Assembly (NCBI GenBank): GCA_947095585.1
Contig: OX352761.1
Location: forward strand, 84,745,919-84,809,918
Direction of reading: 5' to 3'
Origin: Nephrocerus scutellatus
Taxonomy: Eukaryota; Arthropoda; Insecta; Diptera; Pipunculidae
DNA length: 64,000 bases
Positions 1-10,321 of this stretch are shown here, in pieces; the stretch's first letter is position 1; each line of letters starts with the position of its first letter. Made by a program: the position numbers and the translations under genes. Below the pieces are notes generated by a model that saw nothing but the letters and a program-made list of their open reading frames with translations, made no database searches and was not told the DNA's origin.

Positions 1-959
1 TTAACTCAAGTATGAAATCAGTGGCAGCTTTTGCTGAAAGAAAGCTTAAAATTAAAAGGAATGATGGTGGGACTAAGTTGCTCTGTAGAATGTACGAAGC
101 TAGAAACGATTTCGTTTGTTATTTTTTTGTCCCACTGCTGTTAGTTACCGAGCGACCGTTGTTGCATGAGAAAATCCTTCTATACCCTTCTCTTTCACTC
201 CCAATAGAATTTAGACAGAATAAAGCCATTGATATTATTTTGGTTTTCAACTCTCATCGAGTGGTCCAAGTCAAAAGTGCTGCGAAAAGCAGTTTTTTTG
301 TTGTTTTGTTTTGTTTTTGATTTGATTTAGATCACAGGTGGTAAAACTGTATTAATGTGTTAGATGTAAGCTATATTAGCTGGCTTTGTTTCTTATTGAC
401 CTGTGTGCGTATTATTTTTTCTTTAATTTGATAAATGCTATATTGCTTTGGTAAAGACTAGTTTTACTTATGTTAATTTTTTTTTTCGTAAAACTCTGCC
501 CCAGTTTTTTTTTGCTGTCAAGTTATTCGTTTCCCCTTCAAAACGACTTTACCGTAGAGCTAAAACAGCTCTTGATATTTTGGGAGATTTACCCCTCTTT
601 ATACTAGCACAACAACAACACATGCAACAAAAAAATGTAAACAAAAGATTTTCGCCTTTCGTGTTCGATTTCCTTTTTGAAAAGTTCTGCGGTCGAGCGC
701 GATTCTGGGGTAGAGTTTTTATGAAAAAAAAATTAACATTAATATCTCAAAGTAACAGCTTTTGGTTTTACCGCCTTACGGTAAGCACCATAACTATAAA
801 ATGGCTTTAGTTTCTTAATCCTAAATTTTTTTTGGATTTACTTTCGGCTTTATGCATATGCGATTGTTGTTGTAAGCCAAGCTGGCTTTGCCAAAGCAAT
901 ACAGCTAAAGAGTTTAGTTTTGGGTTTAGTTCGCTTATTACATATTAAAATGTTAAGTG

Positions 960-960
<1 letters not shown>

Positions 961-999
<39 letters not shown>
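961..999. repeat. (TA)n microsatellite
   Basis: Uninterrupted alternating TA of about 39 bases. Confidence 0.95.
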
Positions 1000-1001
<2 letters not shown>

Positions 1002-1129
1002 TTTGTTTAAAAAATTTAGGAAATCGTTTCTTCCGAGCAACTTATTACCGCCATCTCTTCTCTTATATATGTATACTGCTTTGGTTATAAAGACAATATT
1101 TTTGGCTTTATGAAATGGTATCACGTCTT

Positions 1130-1240
1130 CCTAGAAAATCGCGCATTATTATTATTTTTTATCCAAACCAAAAGTGTAATTAGTCGATGATCTTTAATAT
1201 ATAAAGGATAAAAAATAATAATAATGCGCGATTTTCTAGG
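1130..1240. repeat. Perfect 35-bp inverted repeat (hairpin)
   Basis: Arms at 1130-1164 and 1206-1240 are exact reverse complements (CCTAGAAAATCGCGCATTAT at the outer start) around a loop of 41 bases. It could be a small foldback or MITE. No clear target-site duplication was found. Confidence 0.9.
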
Positions 1241-1282
1241 ACTTACTTCTATTAATTATTTTGTTATTGTTATTATTATTTT

Positions 1283-1400
1283 TCTGTGAATTGGTTTTCT
1301 GTGATTTGTTTGTCTGTGAATTGTTTGTCTGTGAATTGTTTTTCTTCGAATGGTTTTTTTGCGAATTGGTTCTCCGCGAGTTATTTTTCGGCGAATTGTC
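1283..1400. repeat. Degenerate 15-bp tandem repeat
   Basis: Repeats of the type CTGTGAATTGTTTGT with drift. On the minus strand this gives a low-complexity SQKNN-like ORF (1236-1436), which I do not regard as a gene. Confidence 0.8.
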
Positions 1401-1720
1401 GTGGAATCTTATGAAATTTAGAACAAAAATTGACACATAAAGTAGTCCCGCGGTATTGTAATATACTGCGCCGATTTATTTATGTATTTATTGTGTAAAA
1501 TCTAAGTCTTCATAATAATCAATTAATAATTAATTTATTATGTAATTAATTCTTGATGAGCAAAAAAAATTTAGAAAAAACAATAAAAAACTATACGAAG
1601 AGGAATTGCAAAATCAGAAAACAGAACTAAATCCAAATACATAATTGTTTTAATGTAAGCATTTGCAACAAATAATATAAAATCTAAACTTGGTTTTAAA
1701 TATCAGATATAAGATTTTAC

Positions 1721-1869
1721 CTTTCGCATTCCTCAATAGCTTTTCGTTCTTCCTCCGATGTCTGATCTAGACGAGCTTGCTCCTCACGTTTTTTCTTTTC
1801 AGCTTCTAGGCGCTCCCTTTTTCGCATTTCTTCGTCAACTCGTCGCATTTCGCGCAAGGCTGCAGCAAC
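1721..1869 (-). CDS. Unconventional myosin heavy chain, post-IQ charged helix exon
   Basis: Last myosin exon visible in the window. It follows a 62-bp intron (1870-1931, acceptor AATAG) and ends at a GTAAAA donor after two bases of a codon, so the gene continues to the left of the window. The 49 codons are rich in Arg, Lys and Glu (ALREMRRVDEEMRKRER and similar), a pattern expected of a single alpha-helix or coiled coil after the lever arm. Such helices follow the IQ motifs in several MyTH4-FERM myosins; the tail that would decide the class is not here. The exon stays in frame with all upstream exons. Confidence 0.85.
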
Positions 1870-1931
1870 CTATTGATGAATGTGTAAGTGAATTGTAAGA
1901 AAACTGCAACTAAAACTGTTTTCAACTCCAC

Positions 1932-2451
1932 CTCTCGAGCAAAGACGCCTCGTAAATGGCTCTGTATAACAATTACAGCACGTCTTTTTCTTAGGAATTC
2001 AATACGCATTTTCCAACCTCTATAGGCATGTTGAATTTTGAGGGCGGCGCATCTTGTACGGCGATACTTCTTTAGTTCAACATAGCGTCGCCAAGATCGC
2101 TGCAAAGTCAACGCATTTAGGTTGATGATTTGTAAGCGAAGATCTTCGAGGGGTTCGTGTGCTCGATTTCGCAGAAACACCATGGTTTTACCAATTTGCC
2201 ATTCATCCGATGGGACTTTTAGCTCTTTTATCACAGCTAATACTTGTTCACTTGCTAATTGCGAACGTTTTTGTTTCGTCAGACAACGGTATTTCGTTAC
2301 GAATTCATCGAAAGTCAAATGAATTGGAAAGCCTTCACGACGAATACGAATTATATCTAACATCCCTAAATATCTAAGTTGATCTAAAACTAATTTATCA
2401 TTGTAATCATTTGGTAATTTTTCAGAGTTAGGCTTAATGCAACGAACATAC
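1932..2451 (-). CDS. Unconventional myosin, converter and IQ-motif exon
   Basis: Begins with the third base of a Trp codon split by the intron and reads YVRCIKPN, the actin-binding region motif shared by myosin motors, then LGMLDIIRIRREGFPIHLTF (SH1 helix and converter entry), WQIGKTMVFLR (end of the converter) and about three IQ-like segments (ALTLQRSWRRYVELKKYRR, ALKIQHAYRGWKMR, VIVIQSHLRGVFAR). The 173 complete codons have no stop. The donor GAG|gtggag is followed by an intron of only 62 bp. The IQ segments predict binding of calmodulin-like light chains to the lever arm. Confidence 0.93.
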
Positions 2452-2471
2452 CTGCAAAGAAGAGATAATAG

Positions 2472-2838
2472 AACAACCCATAAAAATTAAAATTTTTCAT
2501 TCTTTAATCGGAGATACAAAGTTTGATTAAAATCGGAATAATTTAAAAAAAATTATCTAGGTGCCCCGGGGCCCGATCACCTCCAAAGGTTTACAAATAG
2601 TGTTGTAATCGGAGATACACTTGAGTACAAAATTTGAATAAAATCGGGTTAATTTTTAAAAATCGTGTAAATTTTAAAATTAATAGAAAGTATATTGTCA
2701 TCGGAGATACACATGTGTGCAAAGTTTCAATAAAATCGGACTTTTGGAAGTGGGTTAAAAATATATCACAAGATTTGGCCAGCCAGTCAGCCACCGAAAA
2801 ACAACCGGGCGCGCGAAGGTAATGTATAGAGAATTTAA
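2472..2838 (+). repeat. Unnamed dispersed repeat family, copy 1
   Basis: Starts with the family's 5' end (ACAACCCATAAAAATTAAAA) and ends with AATGTATAGAGAATTTA, the 3' end. Inside are three versions of the unit TCGGAGATACACATGTG ... AAATCGGGTTAATTTTT separated by a GC-rich GGTGCCCCGGGGCCCGAT stretch. It fills most of the 461-bp myosin intron 2452-2912 without touching the splice sites. Confidence 0.8.
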
Positions 2839-2912
2839 AAATAGAACCTTTGTGTATACATAACTTGGCGTTGGCTATTGACTTGTGTACAACTGTTTGC
2901 ACGACAACTTAC

Positions 2913-3058
2913 CATGGCTTGGTACTTTGAAGAACATCAACCAGTGCCTGCAATTGTTGCCTAAATGTATCACTGACGGTATGTTTCCCTTTAGATGTGC
3001 CCCTTTGAACGGTTGCTGAGCTAGCGATTTGATTTTGAGTTTGTATTGAAAGTAAATC
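2913..3058 (-). CDS. Unconventional myosin, loop 2 and actin-binding exon
   Basis: Starts after a CACAG acceptor, encodes a Ser/Thr/Gln/Lys-rich stretch typical of the variable surface loop 2, then FRQQLQALVDVLQSTKPW, the conserved helix before the RCIKPN motif. It ends TG|gtaag, splitting the Trp codon completed at 2451. The upstream intron is only 56 bp (3059-3114); the downstream one (2452-2912) holds a copy of the unnamed repeat family described below. Confidence 0.92.
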
Positions 3059-3114
3059 CTGTGAAAAAGAGTTGTTATCAATAACTCAATTCGATAGAAG
3101 TAACACAAAAATAC

Positions 3115-3480
3115 CTGATAAGATGAGAGTTCACACACGAACGCGTTCTCACTGCGACCCATAAAATCGAACAGGACATCCTGCTGGGCATCACGATTTT
3201 TATCGACAAATCCTTTGACTTTGTAAAGAACACATCCTGCATAATGTTGAATGCCGAATTCACTTTCCCAATGACGACGGTCTGCACCCTTAACATATCG
3301 AGGATTCGATTCAAATTCACTATGCAAATTTGTTAAATAGGCTAGGTCTGATCCTTTAGGCATGTGACACTGTTCGGTAAGAATCTTCAAAATGCACCGA
3401 GGTGGTTTCTCAATCAATTCCAGGCATAATGTATTGTCAGTAAATTCAATATGCGAGTATTTTATTTCTTCCTGTTTGTA
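3115..3480 (-). CDS. Unconventional myosin, lower 50-kDa domain exon
   Basis: The 122 codons begin YKQEEIKYSHIEFTDN and carry CLELIEKPP and FGIQHYAGCVLYKVKGFVDKN, hallmarks of the lower 50-kDa subdomain. The start is a choice between two AGs, 9 bp apart, at 3481 and 3472. I chose AAAAAAAAG|TAC because it restores the family pattern LEQE-I-Y-x-x-E-x-I; the other would drop three conserved-spacing residues. The donor is CAG|gtattt. Confidence 0.92.
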
Positions 3481-3552
3481 CTTTTTTTTAAAAAAAATCA
3501 AGATTTACTCAATACAATCACTAAGTTTAATATGATCCAATAAAAAACTCAC

Positions 3553-3795
3553 GATTTCTTGTTCTAAAGCAAATACATAGTGATTAAAAAATTTATGCAG
3601 CTTTTCGTTTGTGTAGTTAATGCAAAGTTGTTCAAATGAATTTACTGCAAAATTCTCAAAACCAAAAATGTCCAAAACACCTAGAAATCTACTTCCATCC
3701 TGACCTGGATTTATGCAGATGTTAATTTGACTAATCAACCATGCGAATGATCTGGAATATAAAGCTTTAGCCATCGCATGTCTATTTTCACGAGC
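3553..3795 (-). CDS. Unconventional myosin, switch II and relay exon
   Basis: Eighty-one codons from TCTGTAG|GCT to ATC|gtgagt. Visible motifs are [26 protein letters not shown] (switch II, DIFGFE), [19 protein letters not shown] (relay helix) and the end of the relay, FALEQEI. Switch II senses nucleotide state and the relay passes it to the converter. Its first residues join directly to the end of the exon at 8245, although that intron is 4449 bp and contains a mariner, repeat copies and a Tc1-like remnant. Confidence 0.94.
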
Positions 3796-4324
3796 CTACA
3801 GAACGATAAAAAAAATTGAGTCCCGGTTAAAAACATCATTTTACAAAAATACAATAATACAAAATGCCATGCAACGTTTATATCTGCTTAGGGCAAACAA
3901 CGAATACCTTGTGCAGTCAAGTCAAGTGTTCAAATTAGCTGTTTAAGGACAGTTATTTTTTTTTAGTTGTACGAACCTTCAAAGTAATTCACTTATGTTT
4001 CAGAGAAAGAAATAAGGATATATGTATAATCACATTCATGCTTTAAGAAGAATTTCGAGATTACGTCGAAATTGTTTACTTTTATGATATCTTTGTCAAT
4101 AAAGCCATTATATGTCCCACTTTTTTGTATCACTTGTTTAATGACAAAATCTACTTGCAACGCGATTTTGTTCGGAAACCTAGAGTGAGAGTTAAATAAC
4201 CACAAGTTCTCAAAGTATTGGTAAATGCATTTGTGTTATCCGCCGTTTTCACATCAAATTACAATAATGCTGCAATAAAATAATTTGCTTGTGTGGGTAA
4301 AATGATGGAGTTTTCGCTGAAATA
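3796..4324. other. Intron, nothing recognised
   Basis: Myosin intron next to the mariner. A 70-codon minus-strand ORF (3993-4205) has balanced composition but matches nothing I know, and the flanking exons join without it. Confidence 0.5.
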
Positions 4325-4382
4325 CGAGGGGTGCCGTAAAAGTTTTTAGTAAAAGTAATAAATTAAAATTTTTCATCAGAAA

Positions 4383-6205
4383 TTGCTTTATTGCTTTTTA
4401 AAATATTGGCCTTTAAGATCTATACACTTTTGCATACGCTCAAACCATATATCGAAACACTTTTTTCAGTCCGAAGATGATAGCTCCAAAACATGGTTTT
4501 TGAACGCTTCAAACGCTTCTTCAGACGATAAAAAAACAACCCATAAAAATCAAATTTTTCATGTAAATTCTCTAATAGGAGATGGGTATGTGTTAAAATT
4601 TGAAGAAAATCGAGCTAATTTTTAAAAAATTTATATGGGCACCCCTCGGACCTCAGGGCCGCACTCCTAAAACTTTACAAAAAAATTTGTCCATTGGAGA
4701 TACAAAATTTTAAAAAAATCGGGTTGTTTTTTAAAAAATTATTTTGCAAAAAGTGTTGCCCATCGTAGATACACACGTATATAAAATTAAAAAAAAATCG
4801 GGTTAATTTTTTTAAAAAAATTTTTGGGGGCCCCAATGACCCTGGGGCCCGGGGTCTCCAAATTTTTTACAAAAAGTGTTTTTCATCGGAGATACACATG
4901 TGTATTAAATTTGAAGAAAATCGGGTTAATTTTTTTAAAAAAAGTTATGGGGCCCCACGAACCCGGGCCCGGGGTCTCCAAATTTTTTACAAAAAGTGTT
5001 GTCTATCGGAGATACACATGTGTATTAAATTTGAAGAAAATCGGGTTAATTTTTTAAAAAAAAGTTATGGGGCCCTACGAACCCGGGCCCGGGGTCTTCA
5101 AATTTTTTACAAAAAGTGTTGTCTATCGGAGATACACATGTGTATTAAATTTGAAGAAAATCGGGTTAATTTTTTAAAAAAAAGTTATAGGGCCCCACGA
5201 ACCCAAATTTTTTACAAAAGGTGTTTTACATCGGAGCTACACATTTGTATAAAATTTTAAGAAAATCGGGTAATTTTTTTAAAATATTTGTATGGGAGCC
5301 CCCCGACCCCGAGGTCCACAGAGGGGCCTGAAATTTTAATAGAAAGTATTCTCACCGGAAATATACATGTGTGCAAATGTTTCAATAAAATCGGGCTATG
5401 GGAAGTGGGTTAAAAATTGATCGCAAAATTCCATGACACACAAATCCACACACAAACACACGGGCACGCGAAGTTAATATAGAGAATTTAAAAATCGTTG
5501 TCCACGCATCTTATCTTTGATTGTTGGGAACCGGAAGAAGTCATTGGTACCGAGTCGGAGCTGTAAGGCGGATGACACATCAATTCGATCGTTTGAGTGC
5601 TCAAATACTCGCTTGATTGATGTGATGTGTGTGAGCTCGCATTATCGTGATACAAAATGATTCGCTGTTTTGGGTTGTTTTCTCTCAATTTGTTGAAAAC
5701 CTTAGGCAAACAAATGGTCGTATTCCAAGCTGAATTGACTGTTTTTGGATTTTCAAGAGCCACAGTAGCCACATAACCGGTTTTCGTGAAGAAACACGAC
5801 CATTTGCTTCCCAACGTTCCGAGTTCGCACAACTTTTGTAAGATTTTCTTCGAATTGGAAGACCCAAACATTAGATTGCCCTTTTCTTTCCGACTCATAT
5901 GCAAATATCCACCTGTCACGATTTTTTATACGTTTTTGGAAGTACCTTCAACGAATTTTTCAAGCATTTGGCAGCACAATCGACACGAACCTTTTTTTGT
6001 GAGTCTGTCAAAAAATTTGGAATCCAACGTGCACATAGCTTCCGCACCTTTAATTGTTCATGTAAGATCGTATATAAGCTGGTGTTTCAGTTTTCACACA
6101 GCATCGATTTTTTCTGGGAAAACAGCTTCATTGTACCATTGTACACTACCCAAGGATGGTGCTTCATCGCCAAAAGTCGAACGAAGTGATTCGAAGCACT
6201 GCTGT
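4383..6205 (-). pseudogene. Mariner transposase, broken
   Basis: Minus-strand pieces of a mariner transposase, the DD34D enzyme that cuts and pastes the element. The N-terminal part near 6200-5950 has FRKGLTQQQCFESLRSTFGD and APSLGSVQWYNE (helix-turn-helix region); 5919-5493 has VNSAWNTTICLP, HDNASSHT with the second catalytic Asp, and ELMCHPPYSSD where the family has HPPYSPDLAP. The C-terminal piece (EAFEAFKNHVLELSSSDWKK) is at 4530-4390, beyond the inserted repeat. There are frameshifts, and the third catalytic region is altered. It cannot encode an active enzyme. Confidence 0.85.
4532..5490 (+). repeat. Unnamed dispersed repeat family, copy 2, with internal tandem array
   Basis: A copy of about 957 bp with both family ends, inserted in the mariner transposase gene. 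The internal unit is amplified: CCAAATTTTTTACAAAAAGTG starts at 4859, 4979 and 5099, an exact 120-bp period, with diverged units on both sides. Each unit carries the TCGGAGATACACATGTG box, an AAATCGGGTTAATTTT tract and a GGGGCCC-rich block. Confidence 0.88.
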
Positions 6206-6448
6206 TGAGTTAGCCCCTTTCGAAAATCGAAAATTTTTTAATTTTTATACGCGATAATTCCATTTTTTCATTGAATTCAATTTTTCAAGTAAATAAAAAA
6301 ACAATGTTGCGATGCGAACTGACAGATTACTTTTGAGAAATATAACCTCCAAAAATGTTAAACTTTTTGACTGACATAACTGACTGCATCGGAAAACAGT
6401 ACGAGTACGAGTATTAGCATTTTCTAAAAACATTTACGGCACCCCTCG

Positions 6449-6906
6449 TACATCCATGGCAAAATTAAAAGAACAAACTTAGAAAATAGGAAATCGAATA
6501 TGATAAACATAATTTCTTGTTGTGTCTGTATCATAGGGTAATGTGTGTTCTAAATATTGATGCAATAGTTTTGGTTCCGCTCATAACTTCAATGATCACA
6601 GTCAATACTATTCTCAATTTAGACTAACATATATGTACCTTCTACGTTTTTTCTGCCTACGTCTCGATTGTTGCGTTGCGGCCTTTCTCTTCAATTTCAA
6701 ATTTCGTAATTTTTATTTGCGCTGATTTTGAAAACCGCTTCAAATAATCCTACATTTTTCTTTTCATTCGGTTCACATTTATTGTAGCCTTATTTGAAGC
6801 CCCTAAATAGATTAACAAGATACACACAATAACTTTTTCTTATTTTCTTTTGGGCAGACAGCAAAAAAACATTTACATCCACACAGTGGCTTTCACGTCA
6901 AGGTCG
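6449..6906. other. Intron, nothing recognised
   Basis: Unique-looking AT-rich intron between the mariner and repeat copy 3. Confidence 0.5.
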
Positions 6907-6910
6907 TTTT

Positions 6911-7388
6911 TTAAATTCTCTATATTAACTTCGCGTACCACATGTTGTGTATCTCCGATAACAAAACTTTCTATTAAAATTTGGAAGTGATCGGGCCCCA
7001 GTGCCGTGGAGCTCTCATATATTTTTTTAAATTAAACTGATTTCATTAAATTTTTGTGCACATCTTTATCTCGAATAGACAACACTTTTTGTAAAAATTT
7101 GGAAGTGGTCGTGCCCTTACGCCGATGGGCTCCCATATAATTTTTTCAAAATTAATCCGATGTAAAAATTTGGAAGTGATCGGTCCCCAGGTCCGATGGG
7201 CTTTTATATAATTTTTTGAAAAATTAATCCGATTTTATTCAAATTTTGTACACATGTGTATCTCCGATAGAAACCCTTTTTGTAAAAATTTGGAAGTGAT
7301 CGGGCCTCGGGGACTGGCGGCTCTCATACAAATTTTTTAAAAAATTTACCCGATTTTCATTAATTTTATATACGTGTATTCTTGAGAC
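6911..7388 (-). repeat. Unnamed dispersed repeat family, copy 3
   Basis: Reverse orientation: the 3' end appears as TTAAATTCTCTATATTAACT followed by TCGCGT. Four units with GGAAGTGATCGGGCCCC and CACATGTGTATCTCCGAT follow. The 5' end of the family is not seen, so the copy is truncated near 7388. Confidence 0.8.
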
Positions 7389-7581
7389 GTAAGTTCTAAA
7401 AAAGACGCAAACACAACGAAACGAAACAATACATATATAAATGAATCTATAAGTAGATACTCTAAACTATCCACTCACGTTTTCACAAAATCCCTGTGCT
7501 GATAAGACTTTCGACATGGTATAAAAGTGCGTGTATAGTTAGGTAATTAGTTCAAGAAATCTCTTTATTGTTTCCGTAACT

Positions 7582-7890
7582 ATGGCAAAAGGAGAGATTA
7601 AGTGAAGAAGAAAGAGGACAATTTCGAGCTTACATGGATCAGGGGCGAAGTATCCGCTCCGTTCATGGTCAACAAGATTGGAAGACGCTATACAGTTCTA
7701 CACACCTACCTAAAAAAACACGTAAACTATTTAAAACAGCAAAGGACGAGTGAGCAAGACAGCAAAGCTTTAGGAACGGAAAACCTCCCTATTGGTAAAA
7801 TCAAGGCTAAATATGCGGTTGGGGCTGGTAGAATGACTGTTTACCGCATCATACAGAACGCCACTAATATTCGGCAAAAAAAAACCAATT
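7582..7890 (+). pseudogene. Tc1-like transposase, 5' remnant
   Basis: From an ATG at 7582, after one frameshift, the sequence reads LSEEERGQFRAYMDQGRSIR, close to the N-terminal helix-turn-helix of Tc1-like transposases, and stays weakly similar for about 90 codons through several frame changes. No catalytic DDE region or terminal repeats are visible. A TATA-like GTATAAAAG lies upstream near 7520. The family call rests on one motif and is tentative. Confidence 0.45.
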
Positions 7891-7926
7891 AAAATTAAAA
7901 TTTTTCATTTAAATTCTCCAATAACC
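7886..7926 (+). repeat. Unnamed repeat family, 5'-end fragment
   Basis: AAACCAATTAAAATTAAAAT followed by TTTTCATTTAAATTCTCCAA matches the family's first 45 bases; the rest is absent. Confidence 0.6.
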
Positions 7927-8244
7927 AAAAGTGTGCTGAACTCCACTATAAACATTTTTGAACGTAAGCCTATAATATATATATATATATAAATAAAAAT
8001 ATATGTATAAAAATTCACGACATTAAGAGGTTATAAAAACGTAAAAAAATTTGACTCTTTAACTTAACGATAAAACATTGTTAACATTAACAAAATGCAA
8101 ATTGTATCACAACTTCTAACTGAAACTTTAGATTCTTTGTAGATGCTACTATTTTCCTAGCAATTTTAATAAATTAATCAACTATTTACATGATATACAG
8201 CAACAAATTTAACAAAATCATATAAAAAAACCAATTTAATGTAC
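7927..8244. other. Intron, nothing recognised
   Basis: AT-rich intron with a short TA array at about 7976-7992, ending at the donor of the switch I exon. Confidence 0.5.
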
Positions 8245-8819
8245 CTCCTGAAATTTCAGTGGAATTTCAGTTATATTCCCTCTAACATTAATTTGTCGGC
8301 GGAGACACACTTGCCGAACGTCGTCCTTGTTTAAACCCAACAGTTCAGCAACTGTGCTGATAATTTTGTTGTCAGCGATCGTTAACTCGCAACGCTCACC
8401 ATCAACATCCTGAAAAATCAAATTTCCAAGCCAAAGAATAGCACTGAGAACCTTCACAATTCCATCAATAGTCGGTTGTTGTATTTGAAGAATCGTGAAT
8501 GCCATTCTCAATCCTTCGAACTTTTTCGCTTCCATTTGAATATCAATTTGCACATTTCCGGAAGCATTTAAATAACGGTAGAATGAAGGCTCTTTCAGAT
8601 GAAAGCTATTGGCCATTTCTTTGTTGTTTTGACCTTCAGCCACCAGCTGGTACAGCACGTGATAGTTCCGTTCACCAGGACTTTGAAAAGTTATTCGCGA
8701 TTGTTCAAGAAGATAATCTTGTATGATACAACCTTTAATGCAATATTTTGAATCGAAACAAAGTTGCATGAATTTTCCAAATCGCGAACTATTGTCATTG
8801 CGAACGGTTTTCGCATTAC
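8245..8819 (-). CDS. Unconventional myosin, switch I and upper 50-kDa domain exon
   Basis: Begins with two bases completing a Gly codon and reads [16 protein letters not shown] (switch I, nucleotide binding), then [29 protein letters not shown] and the segment [19 protein letters not shown] before the actin-contacting loop region. The 191 complete codons have no stop. Donor GAG|gtacat, acceptor CTTTAG|GT. NDNSS and GERNYH are general motor motifs and do not decide the class. Confidence 0.95.
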
Positions 8820-8931
8820 CTAAAGTAAAATAGTAAATCACTGATTATCCAGATATAGCATGCATAAATATGTACAGTCAATAAAGAAAATACAGTATTT
8901 TCACACTAACATTTTAACACAAAAAACTTAC

Positions 8932-9076
8932 CAAATGCTTCTAATATCGTGTTGGCTTCTAAAATTTGTTGCTGCACCCAGGTTGATACATCGCATGTAA
9001 CTGTACAAAGGTACTGCAGAATAAATTTAGTAGTTTCAGTTTTACCTGCACCAGATTCTCCAGATATAACACAAGA
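8932..9076 (-). CDS. Unconventional myosin, P-loop exon
   Basis: Encodes [20 protein letters not shown], with the Walker A P-loop GESGAGKT that binds ATP phosphates, and continues to [12 protein letters not shown], the helix leading to switch I. The 145 bp are 48 codons plus one base, matching the two-base start of the next exon. The acceptor TTTTAG|TCT closes an intron of about 31.6 kb, whose other end is the donor at 40645. Confidence 0.95.
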
Positions 9077-9590
9077 CTAAAATACAAATTAAAATAATTA
9101 CCATAAATGAACTTGTAGATATATGCATACTTTACAAGGAAATAGTTTTAAAATGTATTCGAAATATCAAAATTCTTAAACCCGTACTAAGAAATGTATA
9201 TCCATGATTAATAATTTCTGAGAATTTCAAGTTGATGTGTAATCTACTTTAACTTTGAGAAAAGCGGGTTTGTTAACGGATCGGATAAATTGAGACATTT
9301 TAATAGACCGTATAGTAGAGGCATTTTTTTTATAACAACTGAAAAGGTACCTGCTTTTGCCAGCACATCTGATACGCGAAAAAATCCTTGCGTTAGTTTC
9401 GAATTGCTCTAAAAACAAATCATAATTTTCTTTTTAATAAAATCATATCCTTTCGGAATTATATAATCCAGCAGGATAGCAAAAAACACGGTTGGGGAGG
9501 CGCTAGATTTTACAAAGCAAGAAGAATTCATTTTAATCATCTGAACACTTTTGGTCCATCAATCAGTATCCAGCTTGTAGAATTAAATTG

Positions 9591-9591
<1 letters not shown>
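9077..9591. other. Start of the giant intron, nothing recognised
   Basis: No protein similarity or repeat structure seen on either strand. Confidence 0.5.

Positions 9592-9632
<41 letters not shown>
9592..9632. repeat. (TA)n microsatellite
   Basis: About 40 bases of alternating TA. A second, shorter TA tract (9996-10012) lies on the far side of the LTR-like segment. Confidence 0.95.
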
Positions 9633-9633
9633 G

Positions 9634-9987
9634 TGTAGGAACATATTTACTGCCTAACAAAACTACAAACAAGCATAAGCCTTGGCTATCCATGTCCACA
9701 CAGCTGCAACTCCGCTCATTCCAGCTACTATCAATATAACCTTCCTCCAATTTGCCATCGTCGTCTTGGGTGATTTGTGCTGACGGTGTTACCCTTTTAT
9801 TCATAATCGCCTCGGCGTGTAATGCTGACGGTGCTATTATTTGTATGTTGTTTATTCGTCTCAGATGGCATTACTTTGTTGCCATATAACTCCGATGGAA
9901 TTTGGCGAGACGAGGGCAGTGACTGCGATCGCGACATGCTGTGTTGACAATTCTGCGATCGCGACATACTATGTTGCTGTGTTGACA
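9634..9987. mobile_element. Possible solo LTR between TA tracts
   Basis: A 354-bp segment beginning TGTAGGAACATATTTACTGC and ending GCTGTGTTGACA, so it has TG...CA ends with TGT/ACA, and is bracketed by TA arrays. It contains a 14-bp direct repeat TGCGATCGCGACAT. Minus-strand ORFs (9583-9804, 9797-9988) match no family I know. No target duplication is visible, so a solo copia-type LTR is only one reading. Confidence 0.3.
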
Positions 9988-10221
9988 ATTAAATGATATA
10001 TATATATATATATCTTATACTTATCTATATTCTACATACATGTAATAAAAACCGCTTCAAAATTCATTTGTTTATGTTTCAAAAATCTGGAATGATTAGA
10101 AGGCCAATATCAAGAAAAAAACTTGCCGCAAGCAACAAGGAGCGGAAAAGCACAGGTTATTTCATTAATCTTATTATTTTGATTTAGATTAAAATTTACC
10201 AAACTTAATACATAGGTAAAG

Positions 10222-10321
10222 GCCCAAATGTAACAGCTGTCTTAACTTTCTTGAAAGTAGGTTATGGAGTTGTTGGAACTCCTGCCAGCTGTTACAGACA
10301 TGCCGGTATCATCATTTGGGC
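10222..10321. repeat. Nested palindrome
   Basis: Outer arms GCCCAAATG (10222-10230) and CATTTGGGC (10313-10321); inner arms TAACAGCTG (10231-10239) and CAGCTGTTA (10286-10294). They would form a bulged hairpin of about 100 bases. Confidence 0.75.

Larger units (their letters stand above)
1..1720. other. Intron sequence with simple repeats
   Basis: Downstream intron of the myosin gene. I see no exon or recognisable protein on either strand; ORFs at 12-320 and 448-810 have low-complexity, AT-driven translations. It holds a TA array, a hairpin and a degenerate 15-bp repeat listed separately. Confidence 0.6.
4325..6448 (-). mobile_element. Mariner element interrupted by a repeat copy
   Basis: TIRs CGAGGGGTGCCGTAAAAGTT at 4325 and its complement ending at 6448 match over about 25 bp with one mismatch, and each is flanked by TA, the mariner target duplication. 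Without the nested repeat (about 4532-5490) the element is about 1.17 kb, near the family's usual 1.3 kb. It lies in the myosin intron 3796-8244. Confidence 0.88.

Noticed and set aside
12..810. Plus-strand ORFs of 102 and 120 codons
   Set aside because: Phe/Lys-rich, AT-driven translations without motifs, inside a myosin intron on the other strand.
1236..1436. Asn/Ser/Lys repeat protein on the minus strand
   Set aside because: Product of a degenerate 15-bp tandem repeat.
3993..4205. 70-codon minus-strand ORF as a missing myosin exon
   Set aside because: The flanking exons (8245 and 3795) already join at a conserved motor position, so an extra exon would disrupt the motor domain.
4859..5220. 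Regularly spaced repeats suggestive of a CRISPR-like array
   Set aside because: Period 120 bp with no unique spacers, in a eukaryotic genome; it is a tandem amplification inside a mobile repeat. The 129-bp array at 39184-39780 was rejected for the same reason.
4824..5260. ORFs of 77 and 120 codons with repeated MCIKFEENR motifs
   Set aside because: Chance frames through the 120-bp tandem units (120 is a multiple of 3, so stops are avoided in phase).
10029..10187. Plus-strand ORF near 9993-10187 as a gene
   Set aside because: The start is a TA microsatellite, and the basic tail (KKLAASNKERKS) is too short to assign.
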